Below, one piece after another: positions 18,954 through 27,714 of a stretch of 56,561 nt of DNA (within the stretch, counting starts at the first letter, position 1; the number at the start of each line of letters is the position of its first letter). The DNA is from Actinomycetes bacterium (GTDB lineage Bacteria > Actinomycetota > Acidimicrobiia > Acidimicrobiales > GCA-2861595). Position numbers and translations under genes: made by a program. Under the pieces are notes generated by a model that was not told the DNA's origin, made no database searches, and saw nothing but the letters and a program-made list of their open reading frames with translations. The DNA lies in assembly GCA_023264975.1 (NCBI GenBank), contig JAHFUS010000019.1:1-56561 (forward strand), in the 5' to 3' direction.

Positions 18954-19274
18954 GTGGCCCTTCCCCCGAAGCTGTCGCCGGAGGATCGCCAGGCGGCGCT
19001 GGCCAAGGCGGCGGCCAACCGGCGCCAGCGGGCCGAGCTGAAAGAGAAGCTCAAGATGGGCTCGATCAACCTCTCCGAGGTGCTCGATCTGGCGGACCGC
19101 GACGAGGTGGTGGGCCGAACCCACGTGGTCGCCGTGCTCGAGTCGCTGCCCGGTCTCGGCAAGGTGAAGGCCCGTCGGCTGATGGAGACCGTGTGCATCA
19201 GCGGCAACCGCCGGCTCCAGGGCCTGGGGGCGCAGCAGCGCGTCCGCCTGCTCAAGGAACTGGGGAAGCCCTGA
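18954..19274 (+). CDS. mihF: Actinobacterial integration host factor
   Basis: Nucleoid-associated DNA-binding protein found essentially only in Actinobacteria, essential in mycobacteria. 106 residues from GTG 18954 (ALPPKLSPEDRQAALAKAA). An N-terminal helix precedes the helix-two-turn-helix domain with the H2TH signature ESLPGLGKVKARRLMETV, and RRLQGLGAQQR closes it. ATG 18942 would add four residues but overlaps the proposed -10 box. Position between pyrF and gmk is the usual actinobacterial order. Overlaps the gmk start by CTGA. Confidence 0.93.
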   Translation: MALPPKLSPEDRQAALAKAAANRRQRAELKEKLKMGSINLSEVLDLADRDEVVGRTHVVAVLESLPGLGKVKARRLMETVCISGNRRLQGLGAQQRVRLLKELGKP

Positions 19275-19828
19275 TCCTGGTCGTGTCCGGGCCCGGCGGC
19301 GTGGGCAAAGGGACCCTCGTCTCCCGCCTGTGCGAGCGCGACCCCTCGCTGTGGCTGAGCCGCTCGTGGACGACCCGGCCACGGCGGCCGGGTGAGGCGG
19401 CGGACGAGTACACGTTCGTCGACCGGGGCCGCTTCCGCACCCGGGCCTCCGAGGGGGGTTTTCTCGAGTGGGCCGAGTTGGCGGCCAACGGGGAGCTGTA
19501 CGGCACGCCGTGGCCGGACCCGGCGGCGGGGCGCGATGTGGTGCTGGAGATCGACGTGCAGGGGGCGGCCCAGGTGGTCGAGCGCCACCCCGAGGCCGTG
19601 GTGGTGCTGGTGGTTGCGCCGTCCGCCGAGGAGCAGGCCTCACGGATGCGCAAGCGGGGCGACGACGAGGACCACATCGCCCGACGTCTCGAGCTCGGCG
19701 TGCGCGAGGAGGAGTGGGGCCGTCGTCTGGCCGCCAGCGTGGTGGTCAACGACGAGCTCGATCGGGCGGTGGACGAGCTGGCCTCTATACTGCGGAGCCA
19801 CCGCGAACCGCCTGCGCCTGCTTCTTGA
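19271..19828 (+). CDS. gmk: Guanylate kinase (probable CTG start)
   Basis: Phosphorylates GMP to GDP. 185 residues: P-loop VSGPGGVGKGT at about 5-15, the GMP-binding SRSWTTRPRRPGE and the EWAELAANGELYG segment, then DVVLEIDVQGAAQV and the lid RMRKRGDDEDHIARRL. There is no ATG, GTG or TTG upstream at a fitting place. GTG 19283 would cut into the first beta strand. CTG 19271 overlaps the mihF stop as CTGA and has GGGGAAG before it, so a CTG start with coupling is the best reading. Gene identity is certain; the start is inferred. Confidence 0.93.
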   Translation: MILVVSGPGGVGKGTLVSRLCERDPSLWLSRSWTTRPRRPGEAADEYTFVDRGRFRTRASEGGFLEWAELAANGELYGTPWPDPAAGRDVVLEIDVQGAAQVVERHPEAVVVLVVAPSAEEQASRMRKRGDDEDHIARRLELGVREEEWGRRLAASVVVNDELDRAVDELASILRSHREPPAPAS

Positions 19829-19878
19829 GCGGCGCAGCCTCGCCCCCCAAGCCCGGCTCGTCCGGGGATGGAGAACAC

Positions 19879-20160
19879 ATGGCCCAGCGCCGCCGCCTCA
19901 CCATGATGGACCCGCCCGTCGAGAACCTCCTGAACAAGGTGGACTCGAAGTTCACGCTGGTCACCCTCTCGGCCCGCCGTGGCCGCCAGATCAACTCGTA
20001 CTTCAACCAGTTGGGTGAGGGTCTCGGCGCAATCGTGCCGCCGCAGGTCACGTCGGTGTCGCGCAAGCCCCTCTCCATCGCTCTCGAGGAGATCGCCGCC
20101 GACAAGATCCGCTACGTGCCCATTGCGCCGAGCGAGGACGGCGAAGAGGCAGCGGAGTAG
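19879..20160 (+). CDS. rpoZ: RNA polymerase omega subunit
   Basis: 93 residues. MMDPPVENLLNKVDSKFTLV matches the N-terminal omega motif, ARRGRQINSYFNQL the conserved helix, and VSRKPLSIALEEIAADKI the C-terminal family signature. It assists assembly of beta-prime and stabilises the polymerase. ATG 19879 follows a GGGGATGGAGAA ribosome site. The gmk-rpoZ-coaBC order is standard for Actinobacteria. Confidence 0.95.
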   Translation: MAQRRRLTMMDPPVENLLNKVDSKFTLVTLSARRGRQINSYFNQLGEGLGAIVPPQVTSVSRKPLSIALEEIAADKIRYVPIAPSEDGEEAAE

Positions 20161-20185
20161 CAGGCGCCGGACGGGGAGCGTCGCT

Positions 20186-21409
20186 GTGGGCGCGCCTCCT
20201 GCGGAGCAGCCGCTGGCCGGGCGGCGGGTGGTGCTCGGCGTGTGCGGCGGCATCGCCGCCTACAAGGCGGTCGAGGTGTGCCGGCGGTTGGTGGACGCGG
20301 GCGCCTTCGTGTCGCCCGTGCTCACAGAAGGGGCCACCCGCTTCGTCGGCGCGGTCACCTTCTCGGCCCTCGGCTCCGAGCGGGCCCGCACGTCGTTGTT
20401 CGACGACGCCGACCCGATCCCGCACACCACCCTCGGCCGGGCGGCCGACGTCGTGGTCGTGGCCCCCGCCACCGCCCGCCTGCTCGGCGCCTATGCGGCG
20501 GGCATCTCCGACGACCTGCTCACCGCCACCCTGCTGGCGACCCGGGCGCCGGTGGTGGTGTGCCCGGCGATGCACACCGAGATGTGGGAGCACCCGGCCA
20601 CCAGGGACAACCTCGCCCTTCTGGTCCGGCGTGGCGTCGCCGTTGTGCCGCCCGGCACCGGCCGCCTGGCGGGCGGCGACTCCGGGACCGGCCGGTTGGC
20701 CGGGCCCGACGAGATCGTCGCCGCCGTGACCGCCGTCCTGCGGGGGGCGGCGGGGGACCTGGCCGGGCGGCGCGTGCTGGTCACCGCCGGCGGGACACGC
20801 GAGCCCATCGACGCCGTGCGGTTCATCGGCAACCGCTCGTCCGGGAAGCAGGGTCACGCCCTGGCCGACGAGGCGGCGGCGCGGGGCGCCACCGTCACCC
20901 TCGTCACCACTGCCGACCGGCCATCCGCGCCCGGGGTCCTGGTGGTGCGCGTCGACACGGCCGCCGACATGGAGCAGGCCGTGCTGGCGGCCTGCGCCGA
21001 TGCCGACGTGGTGGTGATGGCGGCAGCGGTGGCCGACTTCCGGCCCAAGGCGCCCCTCGATGAGAAGTGGAAGAAGGCCGACGGCGTGCCCGACCTGGTG
21101 CTCGAGGCGACCACCGACATCCTGGCGGCGGTGAGCGCAGGCCGGCGCCCTGGCCAGGTGCTGGTCGGCTTCGCGGCGGAGACGTCCGACGTGGCCGCTG
21201 CGGCCAAGGCGAAGCTGCGGGCCAAGCACCTCGACCTGGTCGTCGGCAACGACGTGTCGGCGCCCGGCGCCGGCTTCGACAGCGACACAAACGCCGTCGT
21301 GCTGGTGGGCGCCGACGGAACAGAGCAAACTGTTCCCCTGACCGAGAAGCGGGAAGTAGCGCGGGCAGTGTTCGACGCCGTCGTCCCCCTGACGAGGAGC
21401 CATCCGTGA
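20186..21409 (+). CDS. coaBC: Coenzyme A biosynthesis bifunctional protein CoaBC
   Basis: Makes 4'-phosphopantetheine from 4'-phosphopantothenate, cysteine and CTP. 407 residues. The N-terminal flavoprotein CoaC part has the catalytic His in [19 protein letters not shown] and the reductive Cys in [12 protein letters not shown]. The C-terminal CoaB synthetase part has [19 protein letters not shown] and [12 protein letters not shown] with the CTP-site Lys. GTG 20186 follows GGGGAG at good distance. Its stop overlaps the metK start (GTGA). Confidence 0.96.
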   Translation: MGAPPAEQPLAGRRVVLGVCGGIAAYKAVEVCRRLVDAGAFVSPVLTEGATRFVGAVTFSALGSERARTSLFDDADPIPHTTLGRAADVVVVAPATARLLGAYAAGISDDLLTATLLATRAPVVVCPAMHTEMWEHPATRDNLALLVRRGVAVVPPGTGRLAGGDSGTGRLAGPDEIVAAVTAVLRGAAGDLAGRRVLVTAGGTREPIDAVRFIGNRSSGKQGHALADEAAARGATVTLVTTADRPSAPGVLVVRVDTAADMEQAVLAACADADVVVMAAAVADFRPKAPLDEKWKKADGVPDLVLEATTDILAAVSAGRRPGQVLVGFAAETSDVAAAAKAKLRAKHLDLVVGNDVSAPGAGFDSDTNAVVLVGADGTEQTVPLTEKREVARAVFDAVVPLTRSHP

Positions 21410-22605
21410 CCACCCGTACCACCTTCACCTCGGAGTCCGTCACCGAGGGCCATCCCGACAAGATGGCCGACCAGATCTCCGACGCCATCCTCGACGCCAT
21501 CCTGCGTGAGGATCCCATGGGCCGGGTGGCGTGCGAGACCCTGCTCACCACCGGCCTGGTGGTGGTGGCGGGTGAGATCACCACCGACGCCTACGTCGAG
21601 ATCCCCAAGATCGTGCGCGACACCGTGTGCGGCATCGGGTACGACCGGGAGTCATTCGGCTTCGACGGGCACACGTGTGGCGTCATCACGTCGATCGACC
21701 CCCAGTCCTCCGACATCGCCCAGGGCGTCGACAACGCCCTCGAGCAGCGCGACAACCACACGGAGTCCGACGAGGACCTCGACAGCCAGGGCGCCGGCGA
21801 CCAGGGGATGATGTTCGGCTACGCCTGCGACGAGACCGACGATCTCATGCCGCTGCCCATCTGGTTGGCCCACCGGCTGGCCCAGCGGTTGGCCGAGGTG
21901 CGCAAGGCGGGCGTGCTCCCTTACCTGCGGCCGGACGGCAAGACCCAGGTGACCGTGGTCTACGAGGACGGCCGGCCGGTGCACCTCGACACCGTGGTCA
22001 TCTCCACCCAGCACCAGCCCGGGATCGACCTTGAGACGCTGCTCAAGCCCGACCTCATCGAGCACGTCATCCACCCGATGCTCCCCGAGCAGTTTGCAAG
22101 CGACAAGTTCCGGGTGCTGGCCAACCCCACCGGCAAGTTCGAGCTGGGCGGGCCCCACGCCGACACCGGCCTCACCGGCCGCAAGATCATCGTCGACACC
22201 TATGGCGGCTCAGCCCGCCATGGCGGCGGCGCCTTCTCGGGCAAGGACCCCACCAAGGTCGACCGTTCCGCCGCCTACGCGGCCCGGTGGGCGGCCAAGC
22301 ATGTGGTGGCCTCCGGCGCGGCGCGCCGGTGCGAGATCCAGGTGGCCTACGCCATCGGCGTGGCCCGGCCGGTGTCGGTCCTGGTGGAGACGTTCGGCAC
22401 CGAGGCGGTCGACCCGCTGCAGATCGGCAAGGCCGTGAACGACGTGTTCGACCTGCGGCCGGCCGCCATCGTGCGCGACCTCAAGCTGCGCCGGCCCATC
22501 TTCCAGAAGACCGCCGCCTACGGGCATTTCGGCCGCCCGGAGAAGGAATTCACCTGGGAGAGCCTGTCCCGGCTGTCCGACATGAAGGCGGCCCTCGGTC
22601 TCTGA
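21406..22605 (+). CDS. metK: S-adenosylmethionine synthetase
   Basis: Makes SAM from methionine and ATP. 399 residues. Signature segments are [19 protein letters not shown] at the N-terminus, [16 protein letters not shown] (about 130) and [19 protein letters not shown] (P-loop-like, about 270). GTG overlaps the coaBC stop. No SAM riboswitch is possible, as there is no leader. It follows coaBC as in other actinobacteria. Confidence 0.98.
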   Translation: MTTRTTFTSESVTEGHPDKMADQISDAILDAILREDPMGRVACETLLTTGLVVVAGEITTDAYVEIPKIVRDTVCGIGYDRESFGFDGHTCGVITSIDPQSSDIAQGVDNALEQRDNHTESDEDLDSQGAGDQGMMFGYACDETDDLMPLPIWLAHRLAQRLAEVRKAGVLPYLRPDGKTQVTVVYEDGRPVHLDTVVISTQHQPGIDLETLLKPDLIEHVIHPMLPEQFASDKFRVLANPTGKFELGGPHADTGLTGRKIIVDTYGGSARHGGGAFSGKDPTKVDRSAAYAARWAAKHVVASGAARRCEIQVAYAIGVARPVSVLVETFGTEAVDPLQIGKAVNDVFDLRPAAIVRDLKLRRPIFQKTAAYGHFGRPEKEFTWESLSRLSDMKAALGL

Positions 22606-22648
22606 CCACCGGGCGGCGCCAACCGGTGCTGCGCCAGGGGACAGGCGG

Positions 22649-24460
22649 GTGGTGCGCGTCCTCCCCGACGTGGCCGCCCTCGACAAGACGTTCGACTATG
22701 TCGTGCCCGACGGATGGGACGGCGACGTCCGGATCGGCACCGTGGTGCGGGTGTCGCTGCACGGCCGGCGCGTCGGCGGGTGGGTGGTGGCCGACGGGGT
22801 GACGCCACCCGCCGGGATACGCCTCCGACCGCTGGCCAAGGTCACCGGCTGGGGCCCGCCGGCGGCTCTGGTCGATCTGGCCGAGTGGGCGGCGTGGCGG
22901 TGGGCCGGACCGGTACGGGCCGTGCTGCGTTCGGCCTCCCCGCCTGGCGCGGTGCGGGGGCTCCCGCCCGCCCCGGCGCCACCGAATGTCGCAGGCGGCC
23001 CGCCACCGAATGTCGCAGGCGCCCCGCCACCGAATGTCGCAGGCGCCCCGGCGCCACCGAATGCCGCAGGCGGCCCGACGCCACCGAATGTCGCGGCGGC
23101 CCACGACGGCAACGACCCGCTGACCGTCGACGCGCTCGCCCGCCATCGTGCCGTCGTCCGGTTGCCGCCGGCTGCCGACCCGTACCCGTTCGCCTTGGCC
23201 GCTGCCCGCCGAGGCGAGGCACTGGTGCTCACGCCGTCGGTGGAGCAGGCGGTCCAGTTGGCCCGGCGACTGCGGGGAGACGGGGTGCCGGTCGCGCTGG
23301 CGCCGCGCGACTGGGCCAGGGCGGCGGCCGGGGGCTCGGTGGTGGTGGGCGCCCGGGCGGCGGCCTGGAGTCCAGTGCCGGACTTGGCTGCGGTCGTGGT
23401 GGTCGACGCCCACGACGAGGCGTACCGGGAGGAGCGGTCGCCCACGTGGAACGCGTGGGAGGTGGCGGCCGAGCGGGCCCGCCGGGCGGGCGTGGTGTGC
23501 GTGCTGCTGTCGCCGTGCCCCACCCTCGAGCAGTTGGCATGGGGTGACCTGCTGGCGCCGTCCCGGTCCACCGAACGGGCCGGGTGGCCGGCCGTCGAGA
23601 TCGTCGACCGGCGCAGGGCGGACCCCCGGTCCGGCCTCTACTCCGACCGGGTGGTGGCGCTCATCCGCAGCGGCGGGCTCGTCGCGTGCATCCTCAACCG
23701 CAAGGGCCGGGCCCGGCTGCTGGCGTGCGCCGCATGCGGCGAGCTGCTCCGCTGCGAGCACTGCGACGGGGGCCTGGCCCAGAACGACGACGGCGACGGG
23801 CTGCGGTGCCGGCGGTGCACCCGCTCCCGTGCGGCGGTGTGCCAGGCGTGCGGCGCCACCCGCCTCCGCAGGCTGCGGCCGGGCGTCACCCGGGTGCGGG
23901 AGGAGCTGGAGGCGCTCGCCGGCCGCCCGGTCGCAGAGGTCACCGGCGACTCGGACCACCTGCCCGACGCCGGCGTCCTCGTCGGCACCGAGGCACTGCT
24001 CCACCGGCTGGGCGCGGCCGACGCGGTGGTGTTCCTCGACTTCGACCAGGAACTGCTGGCCTCCCGCTACCGGGCAGCCGAGCAGGCCCTCGCCCTCCTC
24101 ACCCGGGCGGCGCGGCTGGTGGGCGGTCGGGGCGCCGGCGGTCGCATCGTCGTGCAGACCCGGGTACCGGGCCACGAGGTCCTCCGCGCCGCGGTGCACG
24201 CCGATGCCGGCCGCCTCACCGGCCCGGAGCTCGCCCGCCGGGCCGACCTGCGTCTCCCTCCTGCGACCGCCCTCGCCGTCGTCTCCGGCGACGCGGCCGG
24301 GTTCGTGGCCGCACTCGGGCCCGGCGTCGAGGTGCTTGGCCCGACGGATGGCCGCTGGCTCGTGCGGGCGCCCGACCACGCCACGTTGGCTGCCGCCCTC
24401 GCCGCCGCGCCGCGCACCGGTGCGCGACTCCGGGTGGAGGTCGATCCGGCGCGGGAGTGA
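22649..24460 (+). CDS. priA: PriA-like primosomal protein lacking helicase motifs
   Basis: 603 residues. The 3'-DNA-binding domain (about 1-100, LPDVAALDKTFDYVVPDGW) and the zinc domain with four CxxC pairs (about 350-410: CAACGELLRCEHCDGGL, then CRRCTRSRAAVCQACG) are clear. Where Walker A (GSGKT) should be, the sequence is LPPAADPYPFALAAARRGEA, and the DEEH box is reduced to VVVDAHDEAY, so ATPase activity is not expected. This matches other actinobacterial PriA proteins, which probably keep only the fork-binding and DnaB-loading roles. A proline-rich tandem-repeat insert covers about residues 111-151. GTG 22649 (or 22652) start. Confidence 0.88.
   Translation: MVRVLPDVAALDKTFDYVVPDGWDGDVRIGTVVRVSLHGRRVGGWVVADGVTPPAGIRLRPLAKVTGWGPPAALVDLAEWAAWRWAGPVRAVLRSASPPGAVRGLPPAPAPPNVAGGPPPNVAGAPPPNVAGAPAPPNAAGGPTPPNVAAAHDGNDPLTVDALARHRAVVRLPPAADPYPFALAAARRGEALVLTPSVEQAVQLARRLRGDGVPVALAPRDWARAAAGGSVVVGARAAAWSPVPDLAAVVVVDAHDEAYREERSPTWNAWEVAAERARRAGVVCVLLSPCPTLEQLAWGDLLAPSRSTERAGWPAVEIVDRRRADPRSGLYSDRVVALIRSGGLVACILNRKGRARLLACAACGELLRCEHCDGGLAQNDDGDGLRCRRCTRSRAAVCQACGATRLRRLRPGVTRVREELEALAGRPVAEVTGDSDHLPDAGVLVGTEALLHRLGAADAVVFLDFDQELLASRYRAAEQALALLTRAARLVGGRGAGGRIVVQTRVPGHEVLRAAVHADAGRLTGPELARRADLRLPPATALAVVSGDAAGFVAALGPGVEVLGPTDGRWLVRAPDHATLAAALAAAPRTGARLRVEVDPARE
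22979..23101 (+). repeat. Five in-frame 24/27-bp tandem repeats inside priA
   Basis: Copies of CCACCGAATGTCGCAGGC begin at 22979, 23003, 23027, 23054 and 23081, with one base change in the fourth and another in the last. They encode PPNVAG-type units joined by Gly-Pro or Ala-Pro. All periods are multiples of three, so the frame is kept. The insert separates the DNA-binding domain from the degenerate helicase core. Confidence 0.9.
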
Positions 24461-24465
24461 TCCCC

Positions 24466-24471
24466 TAAGGT
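24466..24471 (+). promoter_or_regulatory. Putative -10 box of the exported orphan protein gene
   Basis: TAAGGT, 5 nt after the priA stop. It would give a 5' leader of about 25 nt carrying the GGAGG ribosome site at 24493-24497. Confidence 0.45.
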
Positions 24472-24502
24472 TGGTAGGTCCCGGGACGCCTTGGAGGCCG
24501 TT

Positions 24503-24955
24503 GTGGAGCACACGCCTACCGGTCGTTGGGTGTCGGGCCCCCTTCTCGTGGCCGTCGTCTGCGCCGGGTTCGGGGTCGGCATCGCCGCACGGGAGCGGCG
24601 ACCTGGGCCGTGCGGCGACCAACATCCGCTGGCGGTCACCGCCGTGCCGCCCTCCGTTGGCTTCCGGTCGGTCTCGAACATGAGTGTGCCGCCGGACTGC
24701 GGGGCCCAGTACCGCCGCGCTGCGGTCTTCACCGCCGGTCCGGCGGTCGCCGAGCCTCTCCTGGCCGCGTTCGCCGCCGGGCTCGACGGGTCCAGGTGGA
24801 GACCGTCGGCGTGCGCCCACACCACCGACCTGTGTTTCCGGTCGGCCCGGGACCATCTGTTCCTCGCAGCGCGGGAGCGGTCGGAAGCTTCGTCGACCAT
24901 CCGGCCGCTGATCGAAGTCACGGTGCAGCCGTGTGACGGCCAGGAGGGCTGTTGA
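24503..24955 (+). CDS. Single-pass membrane or secreted protein of unknown function
   Basis: 150 residues from GTG 24503, chosen because GGAGG lies 5 nt upstream; TTG 24491 is in frame too. A short N-terminus (VEHTPTGRW) precedes a hydrophobic helix (about 11-28, VSGPLLVAVVCAGFGVGIA). About 120 residues of extracytoplasmic sequence follow, with six Cys in the whole chain outside the helix (CGDQ, PDCG, SACAH, LCFR, QPCD, EGC), an even number that would allow disulfides. No known family was recognised. It has its own likely promoter between priA and def and is probably expressed alone. Confidence 0.65.
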   Translation: MEHTPTGRWVSGPLLVAVVCAGFGVGIAARERRPGPCGDQHPLAVTAVPPSVGFRSVSNMSVPPDCGAQYRRAAVFTAGPAVAEPLLAAFAAGLDGSRWRPSACAHTTDLCFRSARDHLFLAARERSEASSTIRPLIEVTVQPCDGQEGC

Positions 24956-24969
24956 CGAGGGACCGGCGG

Positions 24970-24975
24970 TAGCCT
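24970..24975 (+). promoter_or_regulatory. -10 box of a leaderless def transcript
   Basis: TAGCCT ends 7 nt before the def ATG at 24983, with no ribosome site between them. Confidence 0.6.
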
Positions 24976-24982
24976 GGCCGCG

Positions 24983-25483
24983 ATGGCAACGCACACCATT
25001 CGAGTCCACGGCGACCCGGTGCTCCGCCAGGCGACCCAGTTGGTGACCGACATCGACGGCGTCCTGGAGCGCCTGGTGCAGGACATGATCGAGACCATGT
25101 ACGCGGCGCCCGGTGTGGGTCTGGCCGCCAACCAGGTCGGTGTGCAGAAGCGCCTGTTCGTGTGGGACATCGGCGACGGCCCCTTCGTGGCCATCAACCC
25201 GGTGGTGACCGGGCACGACGGCGAGTGGAGCTACGACGAGGGGTGCCTGTCGGTGCCCGGGCTGTTTTGGCCCATCGTGCGCCCCAAGGAGGTGCACCTC
25301 GACGCCGTCGATCTGCACGGCGATGAGCTGTCCATCGACGCCGACGAGATGCTGGCGCGGGTGTTCCTCCACGAGACCGACCACCTCGACGGCAAGCTGC
25401 TGCTCGAGCGGCTGGACCCCCAGCAGCTCAAGGAGGCCAAGCGCACCCTGCGCGATCGCGACCTGCACCTCGACTCGAGGTAG
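24983..25483 (+). CDS. def: Peptide deformylase
   Basis: Fe/Zn enzyme removing the formyl group from new proteins. 166 residues. All three motifs are present: GVGLAANQVG (motif 1), EGCLSVPG with the metal Cys (motif 2), and HETDHLDGKL, the HExDH form of motif 3 with both His ligands. It is followed 6 nt later by fmt, which adds the same formyl group to initiator tRNA, a classic pairing. The upstream -10 suggests leaderless expression of this gene. Confidence 0.97.
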   Translation: MATHTIRVHGDPVLRQATQLVTDIDGVLERLVQDMIETMYAAPGVGLAANQVGVQKRLFVWDIGDGPFVAINPVVTGHDGEWSYDEGCLSVPGLFWPIVRPKEVHLDAVDLHGDELSIDADEMLARVFLHETDHLDGKLLLERLDPQQLKEAKRTLRDRDLHLDSR

Positions 25484-25489
25484 GGCGTC

Positions 25490-26332
25490 CTGCGCCTGGT
25501 CCTCCTCGGTTCGCCCGAGGCCGCCGTCCCGCCGTTACGGGCGCTCGTCGAGGCGGGCCACGACGTGGCCCTCGTGGTCACCCAACCCGACCGCCGCCGC
25601 GGCCGGGGCAGCGGGCTCCTGCCCACGCCGGTGAAGGCGGCCGCCGTCGAGCTCGGGCTTCCGGTGACCGATCAGGTCGACGACGTGCTGGCCGCCGGCG
25701 CCGAACTCGGCGTGGTGGTGGCCTACGGCCGACTCGTCCGGCCCCATGTGCTGGACGCCCTGCCCATGGTGAACCTGCACTTCTCGCTGCTGCCCCGGTG
25801 GCGCGGCGCGGCGCCGGTGGAGCGGGCCATCCTGGCCGGCGACTCCGAGACCGGCGTCTGCCTCATGGGTCTCGAGGTCGGGCTCGACACCGGGCCCGTG
25901 TACCGGCGGGCGACGGTCAGGATCGGCGACGAGGAGACGGCCGACGAGCTCCGCAGGCGGCTGGTCGAGCTGGGCACCGGGCTGCTCGTCGACGCCCTGG
26001 CGACCGGCCTCGGCGAGGGCGAGCCGCAGGCGGGCGAGCCCACATACGCGGCGAAGCTCGACGCCGAGGAGCTGTGCCTCGACTGGTCCCGGCCGGCCGA
26101 CGAGCTGGAACGGATCGTCCGGGTGGGCCGGGCGTGGACGACGTTCCGGGGTCGGCGCCTCAAGGTCCTGCGGGCGTGCGGCCACCACGTCACCGGCGCC
26201 GGCCTGATCGCGCCAACCGGCGAAGGCGTCCTGGAACTGGTGGAGGTGCAGCCCGAGGGCCGGGGGTCGATGGCGGCGGCGGAATGGGCCCGGGGGGTGC
26301 GCTGGCAGCAGGGCGACCGGATGGGCTCGTGA
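25490..26332 (+). CDS. fmt: Methionyl-tRNA formyltransferase (probable CTG start)
   Basis: Formylates Met-tRNA(fMet) with 10-formyl-THF. 280 residues. The N-terminal strand LRLVLLGSPEAAVPPLRAL follows the stop of def in the same frame, with only GGC GTC CTG between. No ATG, GTG or TTG occurs until 25565, inside the fold, so CTG 25490 is the likely start; GAGGTAGGG precedes it. The catalytic region VNLHFSLLPRWRGAAPVERA holds Asn and His, and the catalytic Asp is in GLEVGLDTGPVY. The C-terminal OB domain is short (about 75 residues). Co-transcribed with def. Confidence 0.93.
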   Translation: MRLVLLGSPEAAVPPLRALVEAGHDVALVVTQPDRRRGRGSGLLPTPVKAAAVELGLPVTDQVDDVLAAGAELGVVVAYGRLVRPHVLDALPMVNLHFSLLPRWRGAAPVERAILAGDSETGVCLMGLEVGLDTGPVYRRATVRIGDEETADELRRRLVELGTGLLVDALATGLGEGEPQAGEPTYAAKLDAEELCLDWSRPADELERIVRVGRAWTTFRGRRLKVLRACGHHVTGAGLIAPTGEGVLELVEVQPEGRGSMAAAEWARGVRWQQGDRMGS

Positions 26333-26370
26333 GCGAGCCCGCCGGGCGAGCGGGCCCGGGCGGCACACGC

Positions 26371-26421
26371 TTCTGCTCGGTGCATCGTCGCGAAATCCGT
26401 GTCTGTTCGCCGACCAGGACG
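26371..26421. repeat. Degenerate hairpin repeat, family copy F
   Basis: A 51-bp element between fmt and rsmB starting TTCTGCTCGG and ending GCCGACCAGGACG. Read on this strand it aligns well with the reverse complement of copy B (40199-40249), including ATCG..GCGAA and GTTCGCCGACCAG. Its arms are partly eroded. Confidence 0.6.
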
Positions 26422-26470
26422 AGGACGGGTGCGTGAGCGGTCGCCGGTCGGGGTCCGTGGAGGCGCACCG

Positions 26471-27607
26471 ATGAGCCACCCCGTCACCGCCCGCAGCGTC
26501 GCCCTCGATGCGCTCAACCGCATCGACGACGGCGCCTACGCCAACCTCGTCCTGCCCGGCCTGCTCGAGCACAGCCCGCTCGACAGGCGCGACCGGGCGT
26601 TCGCCACCGAACTCGTCTACGGCAGTACCCGGATGCGGCGGGCCTGCGACTTCCTCATCGACCGCCTGGTGGACCGCCCGCTCGATCCCGACGTTCGCAA
26701 CATCCTCCGCCTCGGCGCCTACCAGGTGGCCTTCCTGCGTACGCCACCCCACGCGTCGGTGTCGGCCACCGTCGATCTGGCGCCGGCCCGGGCCCGGGGC
26801 TTCGTGAACGCCGTGCTGCGCCGGCTGGTGCGGGAGCCGGCGCCCCGCTGGCCCGACCCGCCGACCAGGCTGAGCTATCCCGACTGGGTGGTCCGGCGCC
26901 TGGCCGCCGACCTGGGCGGTCCGGTGGCGGAGGCCGCCCTGGAGCAGATGAACGTCTCGCCCGAGGTCACCGAGCGGGCCGACGGCTACATCCAGGACGA
27001 GGCGTCGCAACAGGTGGCCGCCTACGTGGGAGCGGCCGCCGCGGAGCGGGTGGCCGACGTGTGCGCGGCGCCCGGCGGCAAGGCCACGGCCATGGCGTCG
27101 GCCGGCGCCGCGCTCGTCGTCGCCGCTGACCGTTCGCCGGCGCGCTCGTCGGTGGTGGCGGCCAACGCGACCCGCCTCGGCCTGGCCAACGTGGCAGTGG
27201 TGGTAGCCGACGCCACCCACGCGCCGGTGCGGCCTGGGTCGCTCGACCGGGTGCTGGTCGACGCCCCCTGTTCCGGCCTCGGCGTCCTGCGCCGGCGCCC
27301 CGACGCCCGCTGGCGCATCCAGCCGGACGACGTGGAACGGCTGGCCGCCCTCCAGCGCGACCTGCTCGACGGCGCCGCCGCCCTGGTCCGCCCCGGCGGC
27401 ATGCTCGTCTACAGCGTCTGCACCCTCACCCTCGATGAGACCGAAGGGATCGACCGGTGGCTGGGGTCGGCCCATCCCGAGCTTGTCGCCCAGCCCCCGC
27501 CCGGCGCCCCGTGGGAGCCGCTCGGGCGGGGCGCCCGCCTCCTGCCCCAGGCGGCCGGCACGGACGGCATGTACGTGATTGGCCTCCATCGCCCCGCCCC
27601 TGACTGA
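26471..27607 (+). CDS. rsmB: 16S rRNA (cytosine-967-C5)-methyltransferase RsmB
   Basis: SAM-dependent enzyme of the Sun/Fmu family. 378 residues: an N-terminal NusB-like RNA-binding domain (about 5-130) and a Rossmann methylase with VCAAPGGKATAMA (SAM loop), LVDAPCSGLGVLRRRPDARW (Pro-Cys motif) and YSVCTLTLDE with the second, nucleophilic Cys. ATG 26471 has GGAGG at 8 nt; an in-frame GTG at 26399 would add 24 low-complexity residues and run through repeat F. Sits with def and fmt in a translation-related cluster. Confidence 0.93.
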   Translation: MSHPVTARSVALDALNRIDDGAYANLVLPGLLEHSPLDRRDRAFATELVYGSTRMRRACDFLIDRLVDRPLDPDVRNILRLGAYQVAFLRTPPHASVSATVDLAPARARGFVNAVLRRLVREPAPRWPDPPTRLSYPDWVVRRLAADLGGPVAEAALEQMNVSPEVTERADGYIQDEASQQVAAYVGAAAAERVADVCAAPGGKATAMASAGAALVVAADRSPARSSVVAANATRLGLANVAVVVADATHAPVRPGSLDRVLVDAPCSGLGVLRRRPDARWRIQPDDVERLAALQRDLLDGAAALVRPGGMLVYSVCTLTLDETEGIDRWLGSAHPELVAQPPPGAPWEPLGRGARLLPQAAGTDGMYVIGLHRPAPD

Positions 27608-27645
27608 GGCTCACCTCCCGCACCGGTCGGCGGAGGCGGTCCGTC

Positions 27646-27673
27646 CCGGTACCAATCGGCTGACCAGTACCGG
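27646..27673. repeat. Short hairpin after rsmB (possible repeat-family copy G)
   Basis: CCGGTAC (27646-27652) pairs with GTACCGG (27667-27673) around a 14-nt loop. The left side, TCCCGGTACCAATC, resembles copy D (TCCCGGTACGAAATC). Likely a 3' end hairpin for rsmB. Confidence 0.5.
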
Positions 27674-27701
27674 CCGGCGACGGCGAGGGGTGAGCGACGC
27701 C

Positions 27702-27707
27702 TAGCGT
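27702..27707 (+). promoter_or_regulatory. -10 box of a leaderless mog transcript
   Basis: TAGCGT ends 7 nt before ATG 27715, without a ribosome site between. Confidence 0.6.
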
Positions 27708-27714
27708 CGCGGCG

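Noticed and set aside
21380-21410. SAM riboswitch before metK
   Set aside because: metK overlaps the coaBC stop, leaving no leader.
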